64,000 nucleotides of DNA from Mesobacillus maritimus. GTDB lineage: Bacteria; Bacillota; Bacilli; Bacillales; Cytobacillaceae. Shown here one piece after another: positions 45,932-55,123 of this stretch. The translations under genes and the position numbers were made by a program. A model generated the notes under the pieces. That model was not told the origin of the DNA. It searched no databases and saw only the letters and a list, made by a program, of their open reading frames with translations. Every line of letters starts with the position of its first letter. The stretch's first letter is position 1. Location of the stretch: positions 406,577 through 470,576 of the forward strand of contig NZ_JAMBNR010000002.1 of assembly GCF_023715205.1 (NCBI RefSeq), given 5' to 3'.

Positions 45932-47339
45932 GATTGCTCACCCCCAGTTGGTGCCAACGAATCATACTCGTCCCAATCTAGCCCGAAGGGATTTTCGTTA
46001 TTTCCAGAAATTAAATCATAAAATTCCTCGTTTATTCTTTTTATATCATGTGTTACTAGTAAGTTTACTATTTCCACTAATCTTTCTTTCCTAACCACTA
46101 GATCTTCAACCATCAAGTAGTCATTAATGCGGCCAGGTAAGTATTTTTGATATCTTGAATAAGAAACTGCTCTTGGTTTTCTAATCCAATCCTTGAAAAT
46201 AGATAACCATGGAATAGCTCTCTTTTTGTTCATGTAGGGTCTAAAGTCTTCAAAGAGAACTTCTCCATCAGGTGATACAGCTTTATATTTATCCCAAGTC
46301 ACTACAAAGTATATAAAAGGGTAATTCGATGCTTTCGGGATATGTATTAATGTATTATCTAACTTTGCTTCATTATATTTATTAACTTTTGCCTCTATCT
46401 CTTTAAAGACTGGATAGTCCTTCTCAGGTAACTCAAGCAAATAGTTCTTCTCATCATTCCAAAGATCTTCGATCAAAACTTCTTTCTCATAGTGAAGTCT
46501 TTGGCGGTCTTTCTCCAATTGAACACGAAGTGTTTCTGTAAAATCCTCATAACTATTCATAACTGGTGATGTTGTAAAGAAGTTGTATCGTATATAACCA
46601 ACTTTATTTTCAACACTGCCTTTTTCATTACCTTTACGTGGATTACATACTTGCACCTCAAACCCATAATGATTTTGAAATTGGATAAAGGCATCCGTTA
46701 GCTGCGCCTCTTCAGTTTTTGATCTGACTTTCTTAACGGCTGGAGTTAAATTATCAATCGGATTTTTCTTGGAACTCCCCCAGATTGTTTAAATAAAAGT
46801 TTCAATCCCTCAAGAAAGCATTCCTGATTTTCGGATGGCAATGGTATCGCAAACCCTGCATTACTATATGGATACGACATTACTAATGCATGAGTATCCA
46901 CAAACTCACCATCTTTAACTACTTCCATAACCCCAAAATCTACTTGTGCTTCACTTGGCGGATGTTCTAATCGTTCATGACCCTTATCCAGCTCCTCATT
47001 ATGGCTATTCTCCCAATCTGTTATGAAGTAACAAACTGTTCTATAGGAACCTTTAAATCCAAGATCTTGAAGATCTTTAAATATCTGCTTTTTTGTTCTT
47101 CGTAATTTTTTCTTTAATTTACTATCTTCAAAAAGCCAATCTGAAACTATTTCTCCCCATTTTTCAGAATGCATCATACCTTTAGATTTCTTAATCTTTG
47201 ATTTAGGTAATTGATCTTCGTCGGCATACTTCTTAGCTGTCCTCCAATTAATCCCTAAAGTTTCCTTAATTTTTGTTATTGATAATCCTTTTTTGTTACG
47301 TAAGTGTTTGATACAATTAATATCAGACATTGCTAGCAT
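45928..47339 (-). pseudogene. istA: IS21 transposase IstA, frameshifted
   Basis: Translation starts at ATG 47339 (GTGGAGGTAG upstream). The first part has an HTH (GLSITKIKETLGINWRTAKKYA) and the start of the DDE core (PSEAQVDFGVMEV), and runs to VPRKIRLII then a stop at 46746. The rest continues in another frame: NLTPAVKK, VCNPRKGNEKGSVENKVGY (with the final catalytic E) and on to the stop at 45928. Restoring one base near 46765 makes a single protein of about 470 aa. IS21 does not use programmed frameshifting in istA, so this is a mutation or an error. Confidence 0.85.
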
Positions 47340-47433
47340 CCTTTCTACCTCCACTACCAAATTGCTCGACACAATTAATGTAGTGGGACTTGGGGTGACT
47401 GGCAAGTCTTTTTTTATGCACTCATTTAATTAA

Positions 47434-47491
47434 GTGCAGGACTCTGCATTTTTCCGTTGCAAAGCTCTGCACTTTTATTTTGCAATAAACA
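47434..47491 (+). repeat. IS21 right terminal inverted repeat
   Basis: Read on the minus strand from 47491 it begins TGTTTATTGCAAAATAAAAG, then TGCAGAGCTTTGCAACG and TGCAGAG, matching the left end. Confidence 0.8.
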
Positions 47492-47499
47492 AGGCTAAT
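47492..47499 (+). repeat. Target site duplication, right copy (AGGCTAAT)
   Basis: Exact copy of 45126-45133. Removing the element and one copy joins AGGAGG to ATGGAATAT at 47498. Confidence 0.9.
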
Positions 47500-47687
47500 G
47501 GAATATAAAAATTAATAAAGCTGAAGACGGAGTATCTGAAGCTAAATGGGTAAGTGAGTCAATAATTAGAAATATTGAGAATAAATTATTCCTATCAGAC
47601 TTAATTGTAAACAGTTTGGACGGTATACAAGAAATTATTTTAATAACAAATAGGCTCATTTGGAAACGAAGGGATGTTTGTAAATAA
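47498..47687 (+). pseudogene. Gene start cut off from its leader by the IS21 insertion
   Basis: Before insertion the sequence read AGGAGG-CTA-ATG, a perfect start. From that ATG the frame stops after 5 codons, but dropping one A from the A5 run at about 47507 gives an open frame MEYKINKAEDGVSEAKWVSE... to KRRDVCK at 47687 (62 aa). So the gene was hit by the IS and carries a one-base shift, in either order. No family recognised. Confidence 0.45.
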
Positions 47688-48628
47688 ATGAAACCTTTTC
47701 CTACACCACAAAACCTGGAGAACACTTAGATTACAATATCTTGATTAATGATAATGGTTTATTTTTTCAGTTTGGTTATGAAGAGATAGAAACAAAATTA
47801 TTTGATATTAGAGACGCCTACTATGAAACACCCTGAACTCGTGTTATTTATGAAGAGTTTCTAGAAGGCCTAGGAACTAACTTATATGAATGTGGTTCAA
47901 GTTTATTTGAGTAATATTTACATTTTTCGAGTGAGTCGAGTTAAGTAGTTTTGTCACCAACATTAGTTATGATTTTAGTACTATTCAAAGGACAGAGTTA
48001 ATCCACCCAGAATCTCATATTCATATTGATCATCAAAATTAATTAAGAAAAAGTTATCAGATTTCTCATTAGACCTTCAAATTAGACCTATTTTTCCAGG
48101 TTAATGGAATTGTAATAATGTTATCCATTAACTTGAAATTGCAAAAAGTAAAACAACGTACAATTAGTTGGATTAATATTATCTAATGTGTAGGAAATCT
48201 TATTTTTCGGGCACATTAAGTTTTAACAGAACTAATAAAATATTGTACTTATGGTGGCCATACAAATGGTTGCCTTTTATTTTAGTAGAATCCAGCAACA
48301 CTACCTAAAATTTTTATTATCAAATTTCAGCACTATTGCGTGACGTTACCAGTACAATAAAAATAAGGGGTGGCTATCTATCAAAAGTGTCACTCAATAG
48401 CAAGGCTGTAATAATAGTCCCCGATATAATGGGGATATGGAAGATCCTAGAGGTGGAGTCAGAGGGGTTATTCCGGAGAAACAACAATATTAATTTAGGG
48501 AACGCTCAAAAACACAAGGGACAGTTATTATAGGGGGTTTTTGGGGTAAGTGGAGATCATACTAGCGATAGATGGAATTTCACTACAAGTCATGATAATT
48601 AAAGGTATCTGATAAAATATGAAAGAGG
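47688..48628 (+). other. Gene debris and AT-rich spacer
   Basis: About 940 bases. A scrap reading YNILINDNGLFFQFGYEEIE lies near 47735-47795 and is interrupted soon after, a likely continuation of the broken gene. A 65-codon frame at 48336 has no ribosome site and was not accepted. No repeats or RNA genes seen. Confidence 0.4.
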
Positions 48629-48817
48629 ATGAGTAGGGATAAGTTTATTGAAGGAAGTCTCTATTTCCATTGGAATCTACTAAATCAAATAGTTGAAATA
48701 TTCAATCTATTAGTTCATCATAAAGAAAAAGTCCTTTATTCAATTTTTATAAACTTAACTATTGGTTTCATTTATACCAATAAGTATTCACATCATTTAA
48801 AAAAGGGGGAATCTCTA

Positions 48818-50560
48818 TTGTTTGATAGGTTATTAGAAACTAATTTTCAATGGTTCCCAGATTTAAATGCCTTTAATGATTTTACTGAAAAAAAATTAAA
48901 ATCTTCTACTACCTTGCCGGAAGTTTGTTTTATTGGATCGCCATCGATGGAACAAATCGATTATATCTCGCTTCATCAAAATGATTCTATGCCGTATAAG
49001 CTAAATAAAGGTTCCGTTGTTGATATGAATTTAATACCCGAATGGATTTCCACGGCTACATTTACAGACATTACGATTTTAACGAAAAATGACAGAATTG
49101 TGGGATGGACGAAGACAACCACGTTATTGGCGGAATTCTTTTTACAAGAGAGAAAGAAAAATATACAGTTGCAAAATGAAGTTCATAACATCGAATTAGA
49201 CCTTAAGTCCATATTGGAAACAACATTTGATGTGATTTTTGTAGCAGATGGTCAAGGGGTTACTTTAAAGGCTAGTTCTGCATGCGAACAACTTTGGGGA
49301 TACAAGCCAAAGGATATCATCGGGAAAAGTATTTATGAGTTAGAAAAGGAAAAAGTATTTAACCCTTCCGTAACCAGATTAGTTCTTGAGCGTAAGGAAA
49401 AGGTTTCGGTTGTCCAAAAAACGAAAACAGGTAGAATACTTCTGGCAACAGGAACACCTATAAAGGATGAAAATGGAAATATTATCCGAGTAGTAAATGG
49501 GTCAAGGGATATAACGGAAACAGAAGAGTTACATAAGAAACTCAATGAAACCCGCTCCCTTATGGAATGGTATAAAAACCAACTTGACGAAATAACGCCA
49601 AATATTAGGGGAGAAATCATTTATCAAAGCCCTCAAATGGAAAAAATAATGAATCAGGCAAAGAAGGTTTCAGAAGTGGATACTACTGTACTTATTACGG
49701 GAGAGTCCGGTGTCGGAAAAGAGGGGATAGCCGGATTTATACACCATAGCAGCGTGAGAGCGAAAAAACCATTTGTGAAAATTAATTGTGGTAGTATATC
49801 TGAAACCCTTATTGAGTCAGAGCTATTTGGATATGAGAGGGGTGCTTTTACAGGAGCCTCAAAAGAAGGAAAAGTCGGTCTTATTGAACTTGCCCATCAA
49901 GGTACACTCTTTCTGGATGAAATAGGTGAACTTCCTTTGAATCTTCAAGTGAAGTTACTTCGTGTTCTCCAGGAGCGAGAGTTGACAAGAGTGGGGGCAA
50001 CCGTTCCAATTAAAGTGGATATTCGAATTATTGCTGCCACAAACAGGGACCTTCTAGAAGCGGTGGAACAGGGTACATTTAGAGAGGATCTTTATTATCG
50101 ATTAAATATCATTCCAATCCATATTCCACCTTTAAGAGAACGGAAAGAGGATATTATTCCATTAATCAATCACTTCCAAAATATATTTAATAACCGTTAT
50201 CACCGAAATAAGCAATTCTCGAATGAAGTAATACAGATGTTTCTAACCTACCCTTGGAAGGGCAATATAAGAGAGTTAAAGAATACAATAGAAAGATTAA
50301 TTGTATTAACAGAAAATGAGGTAATTGTAAGCAATGATCTACCAGCCATTTTCAATAATAAAAAGGATCTTAAAATGCAGGATAGTATTGTAGTCCATGA
50401 AATAATTCCACTTAAAACAGCAAAGGCACTTTTGGAATGTAAGTTAATGGGGTTAGCCTCTCAAAGATATGGAACAATGAGTGAGATTGCAAAAGCACTA
50501 GAAGTTAATCAGTCTACTGTTAGCAGAATATCGAGAAAGGTTACATGCAAAAATGCATAA
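48818..50560 (+). CDS. Sigma-54-dependent transcriptional activator with PAS domain
   Basis: 580 aa from TTG 48818, which has AAAAGGGGG 7-8 bases upstream; the frame extends to ATG 48629 but that start has no usable site. PAS domain about residues 130-240 (FDVIFVADGQGVTLKASSACEQLWGY). AAA+ domain: Walker A TGESGVGKEG (about 293), the sigma-54 contact loop GAFTGA (about 343), Walker B GTLFLDEIGEL. A C-terminal HTH (SEIAKALEVNQSTVSRI) binds upstream sites. It activates sigma-54 RNA polymerase, very likely at the -24/-12 promoter at 50698 before the amidohydrolase operon. The PAS domain or N-terminal region (about 1-125) would sense the inducer. Confidence 0.92.
   Translation: MFDRLLETNFQWFPDLNAFNDFTEKKLKSSTTLPEVCFIGSPSMEQIDYISLHQNDSMPYKLNKGSVVDMNLIPEWISTATFTDITILTKNDRIVGWTKTTTLLAEFFLQERKKNIQLQNEVHNIELDLKSILETTFDVIFVADGQGVTLKASSACEQLWGYKPKDIIGKSIYELEKEKVFNPSVTRLVLERKEKVSVVQKTKTGRILLATGTPIKDENGNIIRVVNGSRDITETEELHKKLNETRSLMEWYKNQLDEITPNIRGEIIYQSPQMEKIMNQAKKVSEVDTTVLITGESGVGKEGIAGFIHHSSVRAKKPFVKINCGSISETLIESELFGYERGAFTGASKEGKVGLIELAHQGTLFLDEIGELPLNLQVKLLRVLQERELTRVGATVPIKVDIRIIAATNRDLLEAVEQGTFREDLYYRLNIIPIHIPPLRERKEDIIPLINHFQNIFNNRYHRNKQFSNEVIQMFLTYPWKGNIRELKNTIERLIVLTENEVIVSNDLPAIFNNKKDLKMQDSIVVHEIIPLKTAKALLECKLMGLASQRYGTMSEIAKALEVNQSTVSRISRKVTCKNA
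50545..50558 (+). promoter_or_regulatory. Upstream activator site 1
   Basis: ATGCAAAAATGCAT, a near-perfect dyad TGCA-A-TGCA at the very end of the activator gene, about 140 bases upstream of the -24 element. Same motif as sites 2 and 3. Confidence 0.55.
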
Positions 50561-50564
50561 AGCT

Positions 50565-50577
50565 ATGCAAAAAAGCA
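50565..50577 (+). promoter_or_regulatory. Upstream activator site 2
   Basis: ATGCAAAAAAGCA, 20 bases after site 1 start to start (about two helical turns), so two activator dimers could sit on one face. Confidence 0.55.
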
Positions 50578-50629
50578 AGGGTGCTTTTTAAAGGTATAGT
50601 TAATTGAAAATTCTAAATATTAGTAGAGG

Positions 50630-50657
50630 GTTATGCTTTTTTGCATAACTATTTTTT
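50630..50657 (+). terminator. Activator-gene terminator overlapping activator site 3
   Basis: GTTATGC (50630-50636), loop TTTTTT, GCATAAC (50643-50649), then TATTTTTTTA. It works as a terminator for the activator gene. Its core ATGC-T6-GCAT (50633-50646) is also the reverse of the site 1/2 motif, so it may double as an activator site. Confidence 0.6.
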
Positions 50658-50697
50658 TATTAAAAGCAAGGATGCTTATCTTCCTTGCTTTTTAATT

Positions 50698-50714
50698 TTG
50701 GCATGATACTTGCA
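50698..50714 (+). promoter_or_regulatory. Sigma-54 (-24/-12) promoter
   Basis: TTGGCATGATACTTGCA: GG at 50700-50701 and GC at 50712-50713, 12 bases apart, matching the consensus TGGCAC-N5-TTGC with one change. It lies 45-60 bases upstream of the first amidohydrolase gene. Confidence 0.85.
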
Positions 50715-50758
50715 TTTATTAATCTAACGGAAATAAAAAAAGGAGTTGATTCTAATCA

Positions 50759-51586
50759 TTGATCACAAAGTATAAAGTTGCGGCTGTGCAAATGACATGT
50801 GTACTTGGAGATAAAGTTTCTAATATGGAAAAGGCCATTGTTTTTATTAAACAAGCCATACAGCAGGGGGCTAAACTCATTGTTCTTCCTGAGCTATTTT
50901 CTACGGGGTATAGTGTCGAAGAACTGGACGAACAACTGGCCGAAAGTCTAGAGGATGAGACAGTTACGAATCTTATTAGACTAGCAAAAGAACATGATGT
51001 ATACATCTCGGGAGCAATTATAGAAAAGGGAGACGGAGAAGGGGAACTTTTCGATACTGCATTTCTTATTGGACCAAAAGGACTTGTAGGAAAACATAGA
51101 AAGATTCAACTTTGGAATGGCGAGAAAACAAGATTTTCCAGAGGGGACACATTCTCTGTTTTCAACACGGAAATAGGAAAAATCGGAATGCAAATCTGTT
51201 ATGAAATTGGGTTCCCTGAAGGAGCTAGAATCCAAGCTTTAAAAGGAGCTGATTTGGTCCTTTACCCTTCAGCATTTGGTTTGCCCCGTCTATATGCTTG
51301 GGATATTGCTACTCGTTCACGAGCTTTGGAAAACGGGATATATGTTGTTGCTGCTAATAGAATGGGAGAGGATCGGAACGTTAAGTTTGCTGCCAACTCC
51401 AAAATTATTTCACCTAAAGGTTCAGTACTCGTAACAGCAGAGGAGGAGGAAAAGGTAATCCTTGCCGAAATCGATTTAGACCAAGTGAAAGAACAAAAAG
51501 CAACAATCCCATATCTATATGATTTAGATCCGATAAAGGTGATAAATAACTTTAGTGAATGTTTAATGTCAGAGAAAAATGTTTGA
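50759..51586 (+). CDS. Carbon-nitrogen hydrolase (nitrilase superfamily), first copy
   Basis: 275 aa from TTG 50759 with AAAGGAG about 12 bases upstream. Catalytic triad context: E in VLPELFSTGY (about residue 44), K in GKHRKIQLWNGE (about 116) and C in GMQICYEIGFPEGAR (about 149). The superfamily hydrolyses amides, N-carbamyl compounds or nitriles through a Cys-acyl intermediate; this sequence resembles the amidase/carbamoylase branches more than true nitrilases. It is the first gene behind the sigma-54 promoter. Confidence 0.88.
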   Translation: MITKYKVAAVQMTCVLGDKVSNMEKAIVFIKQAIQQGAKLIVLPELFSTGYSVEELDEQLAESLEDETVTNLIRLAKEHDVYISGAIIEKGDGEGELFDTAFLIGPKGLVGKHRKIQLWNGEKTRFSRGDTFSVFNTEIGKIGMQICYEIGFPEGARIQALKGADLVLYPSAFGLPRLYAWDIATRSRALENGIYVVAANRMGEDRNVKFAANSKIISPKGSVLVTAEEEEKVILAEIDLDQVKEQKATIPYLYDLDPIKVINNFSECLMSEKNV

Positions 51587-51652
51587 AATTCCATGAAAAC
51601 TGATGAAATTCTGAGGATTTATTATTAAATTCATTGAATTGGGGGGATTACA

Positions 51653-51817
51653 GTGACTTTTTGGATTATTGCTAGTGCACTCTTGTTCTTAATTACAATG
51701 CTTTCAGCTTTTGGGAACTATTTTGGCCTTTATGGAAAAGAAGAGGGTTTCTCACAATCTGATGAAAAATATTTAGTAGTAGAGGGGGAAAAACCTAATG
51801 AACATACCATGGGCTAA
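51653..51817 (+). CDS. Tiny membrane protein before the symporter
   Basis: 54 aa from GTG 51653 with GGGGGGATT upstream. One hydrophobic helix (FWIIASALLFLITMLSAFG), then a soluble acidic tail. Its end overlaps the symporter start by 20 bases. It parallels the small membrane protein at 13410 before the other symporter, suggesting an accessory subunit. Confidence 0.6.
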   Translation: MTFWIIASALLFLITMLSAFGNYFGLYGKEEGFSQSDEKYLVVEGEKPNEHTMG

Positions 51818-53228
51818 TGTCCTTATCATTTTATTATTGGGTGCATTATTCATTATTTCCAGTTGGTTTATTTCCCGTAAGGTCTCTTCTGCAGACGAGT
51901 ATATTGGCGGACGCGGGAAATTAGGTGTTGCCTTCGGAACTACGTCTTTATTAGCATTTTGGATAACAGGCAACACAATAATGGCCGGTCCAGAAGCGGC
52001 TTATAATAATGGTATTTTAGGAGCGCTTGGATACGCTGCGTTAGGAGGATTTGCTGTTGTAGCATTTGCTCCGCTAGCTCGCCGGATTCACCAAATCATC
52101 CCACATGGAAGAACGGTAGGAGATTTTTTCAAGAATCGCTTTGACAGAAAAAGTTATTATTTGTTTTTGGCTATGGCCTTTGTATGGGTCTTTGGGTTTT
52201 TAATGACTCAAGGGATTGGTGGTGGATTATTACTAGAACAAATCTTTGAAGTCCCTTACGCCTTGGCTGTTATTTTGACCTTTATAATTGTTATTCTCTA
52301 CTCCACAATGGGTGGTTTCGCCTCCGTAACTGGGATTGCCTTTTTTCAAGTGATGCTGATATTAATCGTTGTCATTGTTGTCCCTCCATTAGTCTATCTT
52401 ACAGCAGGAGTAACGCCTGTTTATGAGGGAATGAGTAGTGTAGCACCTGAATCTCTAGATTTACTAGTGCCGGCAGGTTTATTATTCCTCTTTGCCGCTC
52501 CAATTGTCGGGATTGGCGAAGTATTTATGGATAATACATTTTGGCAACGAGCCTACGCAATCCGCAAAGATAAGGTTGTAAAAATTTTCAGCCTTGCGGG
52601 TGTTGGTTGGTTTTTTGTTCCTATTGCTGTAGCAACATTGGCTTTTGTTGCAATTGGTTTTCAGCATGCACCGGATCAAGTCAATCAAGTAGCACCATTT
52701 ATTGCAAAAGTATACGGTGGTCAATTCGCCAATTGGGCATTTTTAGTAGGCGTGTGGGCAGCCTTAGCATCAACAATAGCCGCTCTTATCAATGCCTTAG
52801 TTTCGTTAGTGCTAAATGATGTATACCTAAAAATAAAACCAAATACTAGTGAGAAACATCAATTGAAATTTGTACGTGTTGCTACGGTTGTTATTGGTAT
52901 TGTTGCCATGCTATTTAGCTTACCGCAACTTACATCCATGCTTCAGATGCTAATGTTCTTAGGGGTCGTAAATGCTGCATTTATATTCCCGATTATGTAT
53001 GGGTTGTTCTGGAAGAGGTTAAACACAAATATGAGTTTCGCTGCCGCTATCCTTGCGATTATTGTTGGTTACTCTGTGTACTACACAGTTGGTGATATGC
53101 AAGGCATTATTTCTAGTGGTTGGGTATCATTTCTCGTTTGTTGGGTCGGAAGTTTAATAAAACCTGCGAACTTTGATTGGGAAATTCTTCGTCGTGTAGG
53201 TCTAGAAGAGGGGGCAAAAACAAAATGA
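51798..53228 (+). CDS. Sodium:solute symporter (SSS family), second
   Basis: 476 aa, about 13 membrane helices. Marks: SSADEYIGGRGKLGVAFGTTS, TMGGFASVTGIAFFQV and WAALASTIAALINALVSLVLNDVYLK, the last matching the sodium-site helix of the family. GGGGGAA precedes the ATG. In an operon with two C-N hydrolases, it likely imports the amide or ureide that induces the operon. Flanked by two tiny membrane proteins. Substrate unknown. Confidence 0.88.
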   Translation: MNIPWANVLIILLLGALFIISSWFISRKVSSADEYIGGRGKLGVAFGTTSLLAFWITGNTIMAGPEAAYNNGILGALGYAALGGFAVVAFAPLARRIHQIIPHGRTVGDFFKNRFDRKSYYLFLAMAFVWVFGFLMTQGIGGGLLLEQIFEVPYALAVILTFIIVILYSTMGGFASVTGIAFFQVMLILIVVIVVPPLVYLTAGVTPVYEGMSSVAPESLDLLVPAGLLFLFAAPIVGIGEVFMDNTFWQRAYAIRKDKVVKIFSLAGVGWFFVPIAVATLAFVAIGFQHAPDQVNQVAPFIAKVYGGQFANWAFLVGVWAALASTIAALINALVSLVLNDVYLKIKPNTSEKHQLKFVRVATVVIGIVAMLFSLPQLTSMLQMLMFLGVVNAAFIFPIMYGLFWKRLNTNMSFAAAILAIIVGYSVYYTVGDMQGIISSGWVSFLVCWVGSLIKPANFDWEILRRVGLEEGAKTK

Positions 53229-53347
53229 TCCTTTCAATAGGGATATTTAAACTTTTGATATGGGGTAGTATCATCATTTCTGGGTTGTTAATGTGTTCAG
53301 TATTTGGCTATTTTGTTTATGAACTTAAACAGAAAAGCATTTGGTAA
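53225..53347 (+). CDS. Tiny membrane protein after the symporter
   Basis: 40 aa. The ATG overlaps the symporter TGA (ATGA), so it is translationally coupled. A single hydrophobic helix (LLIWGSIIISGLLMCSVFGYF) and a short basic tail. Likely a transporter accessory peptide. Confidence 0.55.
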   Translation: MILSIGIFKLLIWGSIIISGLLMCSVFGYFVYELKQKSIW

Positions 53348-53410
53348 GGTTACCTGGTTAGATAGGTAACATAGGCTTTAATTTTATAGCTTTTAAAGGA
53401 GGAGAAGGTA

Positions 53411-54241
53411 TTGGTAGAGGTAGCTTGTTGTCAATTTGAACCGATTGTAGGACAAAAAGAATTAAATATTGCTCGTTCAACGGAATTGATTTTAGAGGCT
53501 GTAAAAAAAGGCGCGCAGCTAATTGTATTACCCGAACTGTGTAACTCAGGGTATGTATTTAATAATCGTGAAGAAGCGTATGCTTTATCCGAAACTGTTC
53601 CAGAAGGTGAGTCCGTGAAGGAATGGGAAAGACTTGCAAGAGAAAAACAAGTTTATATTGTTGCTGGAATAAATGAACGTGAAGGGAGTAATCTGTACAA
53701 TTCTGCAGTTTTAATTGGACCTGATGGGCATATTGGTACCTATCGGAAAGTTCACTTATGGGATAAGGAAAAATTATTCTTTGAACCTGGTAATAAAGGA
53801 ATCTCTGTTTTTAATACCCCTATCGGACGTATAGGGATTTTGATTTGTTACGATGTTTGGTTCCCAGAAGCCCATAGACTATGTTCGATACAAGGTGCGG
53901 AGATCATTGCGGTACCTACCAATTGGGTACCGATGCCGGAGCAAAACGAAAATGATATCCCAATGGCCGTCTATCTTTGTATGGCTAATGCTCATTCAAA
54001 TGGGGTATTTATTGCTGCAGCTAATCGAATTGGTGAAGAGCGAGGACAGCCGTTCCTTGGACACAGTGTTATTATCGGACCAAATGGTCGTCCTGTGGGA
54101 GATATTGCCCCAAAAAATAAAGAGGAAATAATCATACAGTCTTGTGATTTGACAAAGGCACCACACGCACGGTCATTAAGTCAATTGAATCATGTACTCA
54201 ATGACCGTCGTGAAGACTTATACGGATCTTTAATTATTTGA
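53411..54241 (+). CDS. Carbon-nitrogen hydrolase (nitrilase superfamily), second copy
   Basis: 276 aa from TTG 53411 behind AAAGGAGGAG. Triad context: E in VLPELCNSGY (about residue 44), K in YRKVHLWDKE (about 114) and C in GILICYDVWFPEAHR (about 148). It differs from the first copy in sequence and in the VPTNWVPMPEQNENDIP segment near the active site, so it probably takes a different substrate, such as the product of the first step. A hairpin follows before DUF1028. Confidence 0.88.
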   Translation: MVEVACCQFEPIVGQKELNIARSTELILEAVKKGAQLIVLPELCNSGYVFNNREEAYALSETVPEGESVKEWERLAREKQVYIVAGINEREGSNLYNSAVLIGPDGHIGTYRKVHLWDKEKLFFEPGNKGISVFNTPIGRIGILICYDVWFPEAHRLCSIQGAEIIAVPTNWVPMPEQNENDIPMAVYLCMANAHSNGVFIAAANRIGEERGQPFLGHSVIIGPNGRPVGDIAPKNKEEIIIQSCDLTKAPHARSLSQLNHVLNDRREDLYGSLII

Positions 54242-54269
54242 GTTTAAGGGAAGGGTGTCATAGATTAGG

Positions 54270-54298
54270 AGAAGCCTAAACGAATTAGGCTTCTTTCT
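54270..54298 (+). terminator. Hairpin between second C-N hydrolase and DUF1028 genes
   Basis: AGAAGCCTA (54270-54278) pairs with TAGGCTTCT (54286-54294), then TTCTAT. It could end the operon or only reduce expression of the DUF1028 gene. Confidence 0.7.
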
Positions 54299-54357
54299 AT
54301 TGCCATAAAACAGCAAACCATGTAAGGTTACTTACTATTTAAAAAGGAGGAATTAAA

Positions 54358-55056
54358 ATGACTTTTTCTATAACAGCAAAATGCGAAAAGACAGGGCAAT
54401 TCGGGGTAGCTGTAACTACAAAACTTCCAGCAGTTGGCACTCTTTGCCCGTTTGTAGAAGCAGGTATAGGTGGAGTTGCTACCCAATCGTTTGTAAATCC
54501 TTATATTGGATTCAATGGCTTAAAATATTTAAAAGAAGGTTTGTCTGCAGACGAAGTAAAACAGCGAATTTTGCGTGAAGATCCAGAACCGGATATTAGG
54601 CAATTTGTAATTGTTGATTGCAAGGGTAGAAGTGCAGCCTTTAGTGGAAAGAAATGTGATGGTTGGTACGGTCATATAGTCGGCGATCATTATGGTGTTG
54701 CAGGTAATATGTTGGTCGGTGAAGATACTATCCTACAGACAGCCCAAGCTTTTGAAAACAGTAGGGGATTACCGTTAGCGGAAAGGTTATTAAAAGCTCT
54801 GCAGGCTGGACAGGATGCTGGAGGAGATAAGCGTGGTCGACAATCAGCTGCTATAAAAGTCGTGGATAAAGAAGAGTATCCATTGGTAGACTTGAGAGTG
54901 GATGAGCATAAGGATCCTGTGATGGAACTAGGAAGAATCTATGAAGTTGCCAGAAAGGAACTATTTCCTTTCATTCAGATGCTTCCGACAAAGGCTAACC
55001 CAGCGGGGAACTTTGACTTTGAATCTTCGAGAAAAATGGGTTTACTGCAAGATTAA
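54358..55056 (+). CDS. DUF1028 family protein (Ntn-hydrolase-like)
   Basis: 232 aa, full family length. Signature FSITAKCEKTGQFGVAVTTKLPAVGTLCPFV at the start, then GGVATQSFVNPYIG and NMLVGEDTI, with AERLLKALQAGQDAGGDKRGRQSAA as the late conserved block. The family has an Ntn-hydrolase-like fold and often appears in operons for small amides or amino acid derivatives; its reaction is not established. AAAAGGAGG precedes the ATG. It belongs with the amidohydrolase operon by position. Confidence 0.88.
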   Translation: MTFSITAKCEKTGQFGVAVTTKLPAVGTLCPFVEAGIGGVATQSFVNPYIGFNGLKYLKEGLSADEVKQRILREDPEPDIRQFVIVDCKGRSAAFSGKKCDGWYGHIVGDHYGVAGNMLVGEDTILQTAQAFENSRGLPLAERLLKALQAGQDAGGDKRGRQSAAIKVVDKEEYPLVDLRVDEHKDPVMELGRIYEVARKELFPFIQMLPTKANPAGNFDFESSRKMGLLQD

Positions 55057-55075
55057 TATGGAAGACATAAAGGAT

Positions 55076-55123
55076 AAAATTCCTAATTTTCGGTGGATAA
55101 CCGAGGTATTAGGAATTTTTTTG
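55076..55123 (+). terminator. Terminator of the amidohydrolase operon
   Basis: AAATTCCTAAT near 55077-55087 pairs with ATTAGGAATTT from 55108, with an inner CGGT/ACCG stem, followed by T7. Confidence 0.85.

Larger units (their letters stand above)
45134..47491 (-). mobile_element. IS21 family insertion sequence, 2358 bp
   Basis: The ends are TGT (45134) and ACA (47491), the usual IS21-type termini, flanked by an exact 8-bp duplication AGGCTAAT. It carries istA and istB on the minus strand with overlapping stop/start. The terminal inverted repeats are long and contain internal copies of a TGCA-rich motif. The intact duplication points to simple, fairly recent transposition. The istA frame is broken, so the copy is probably not autonomous unless this is a sequencing error. 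Confidence 0.92.

Noticed and set aside
48336..48533. 65-codon open frame before the sigma-54 activator
   Set aside because: No ribosome site near its start and no recognisable motif; surrounded by gene debris.
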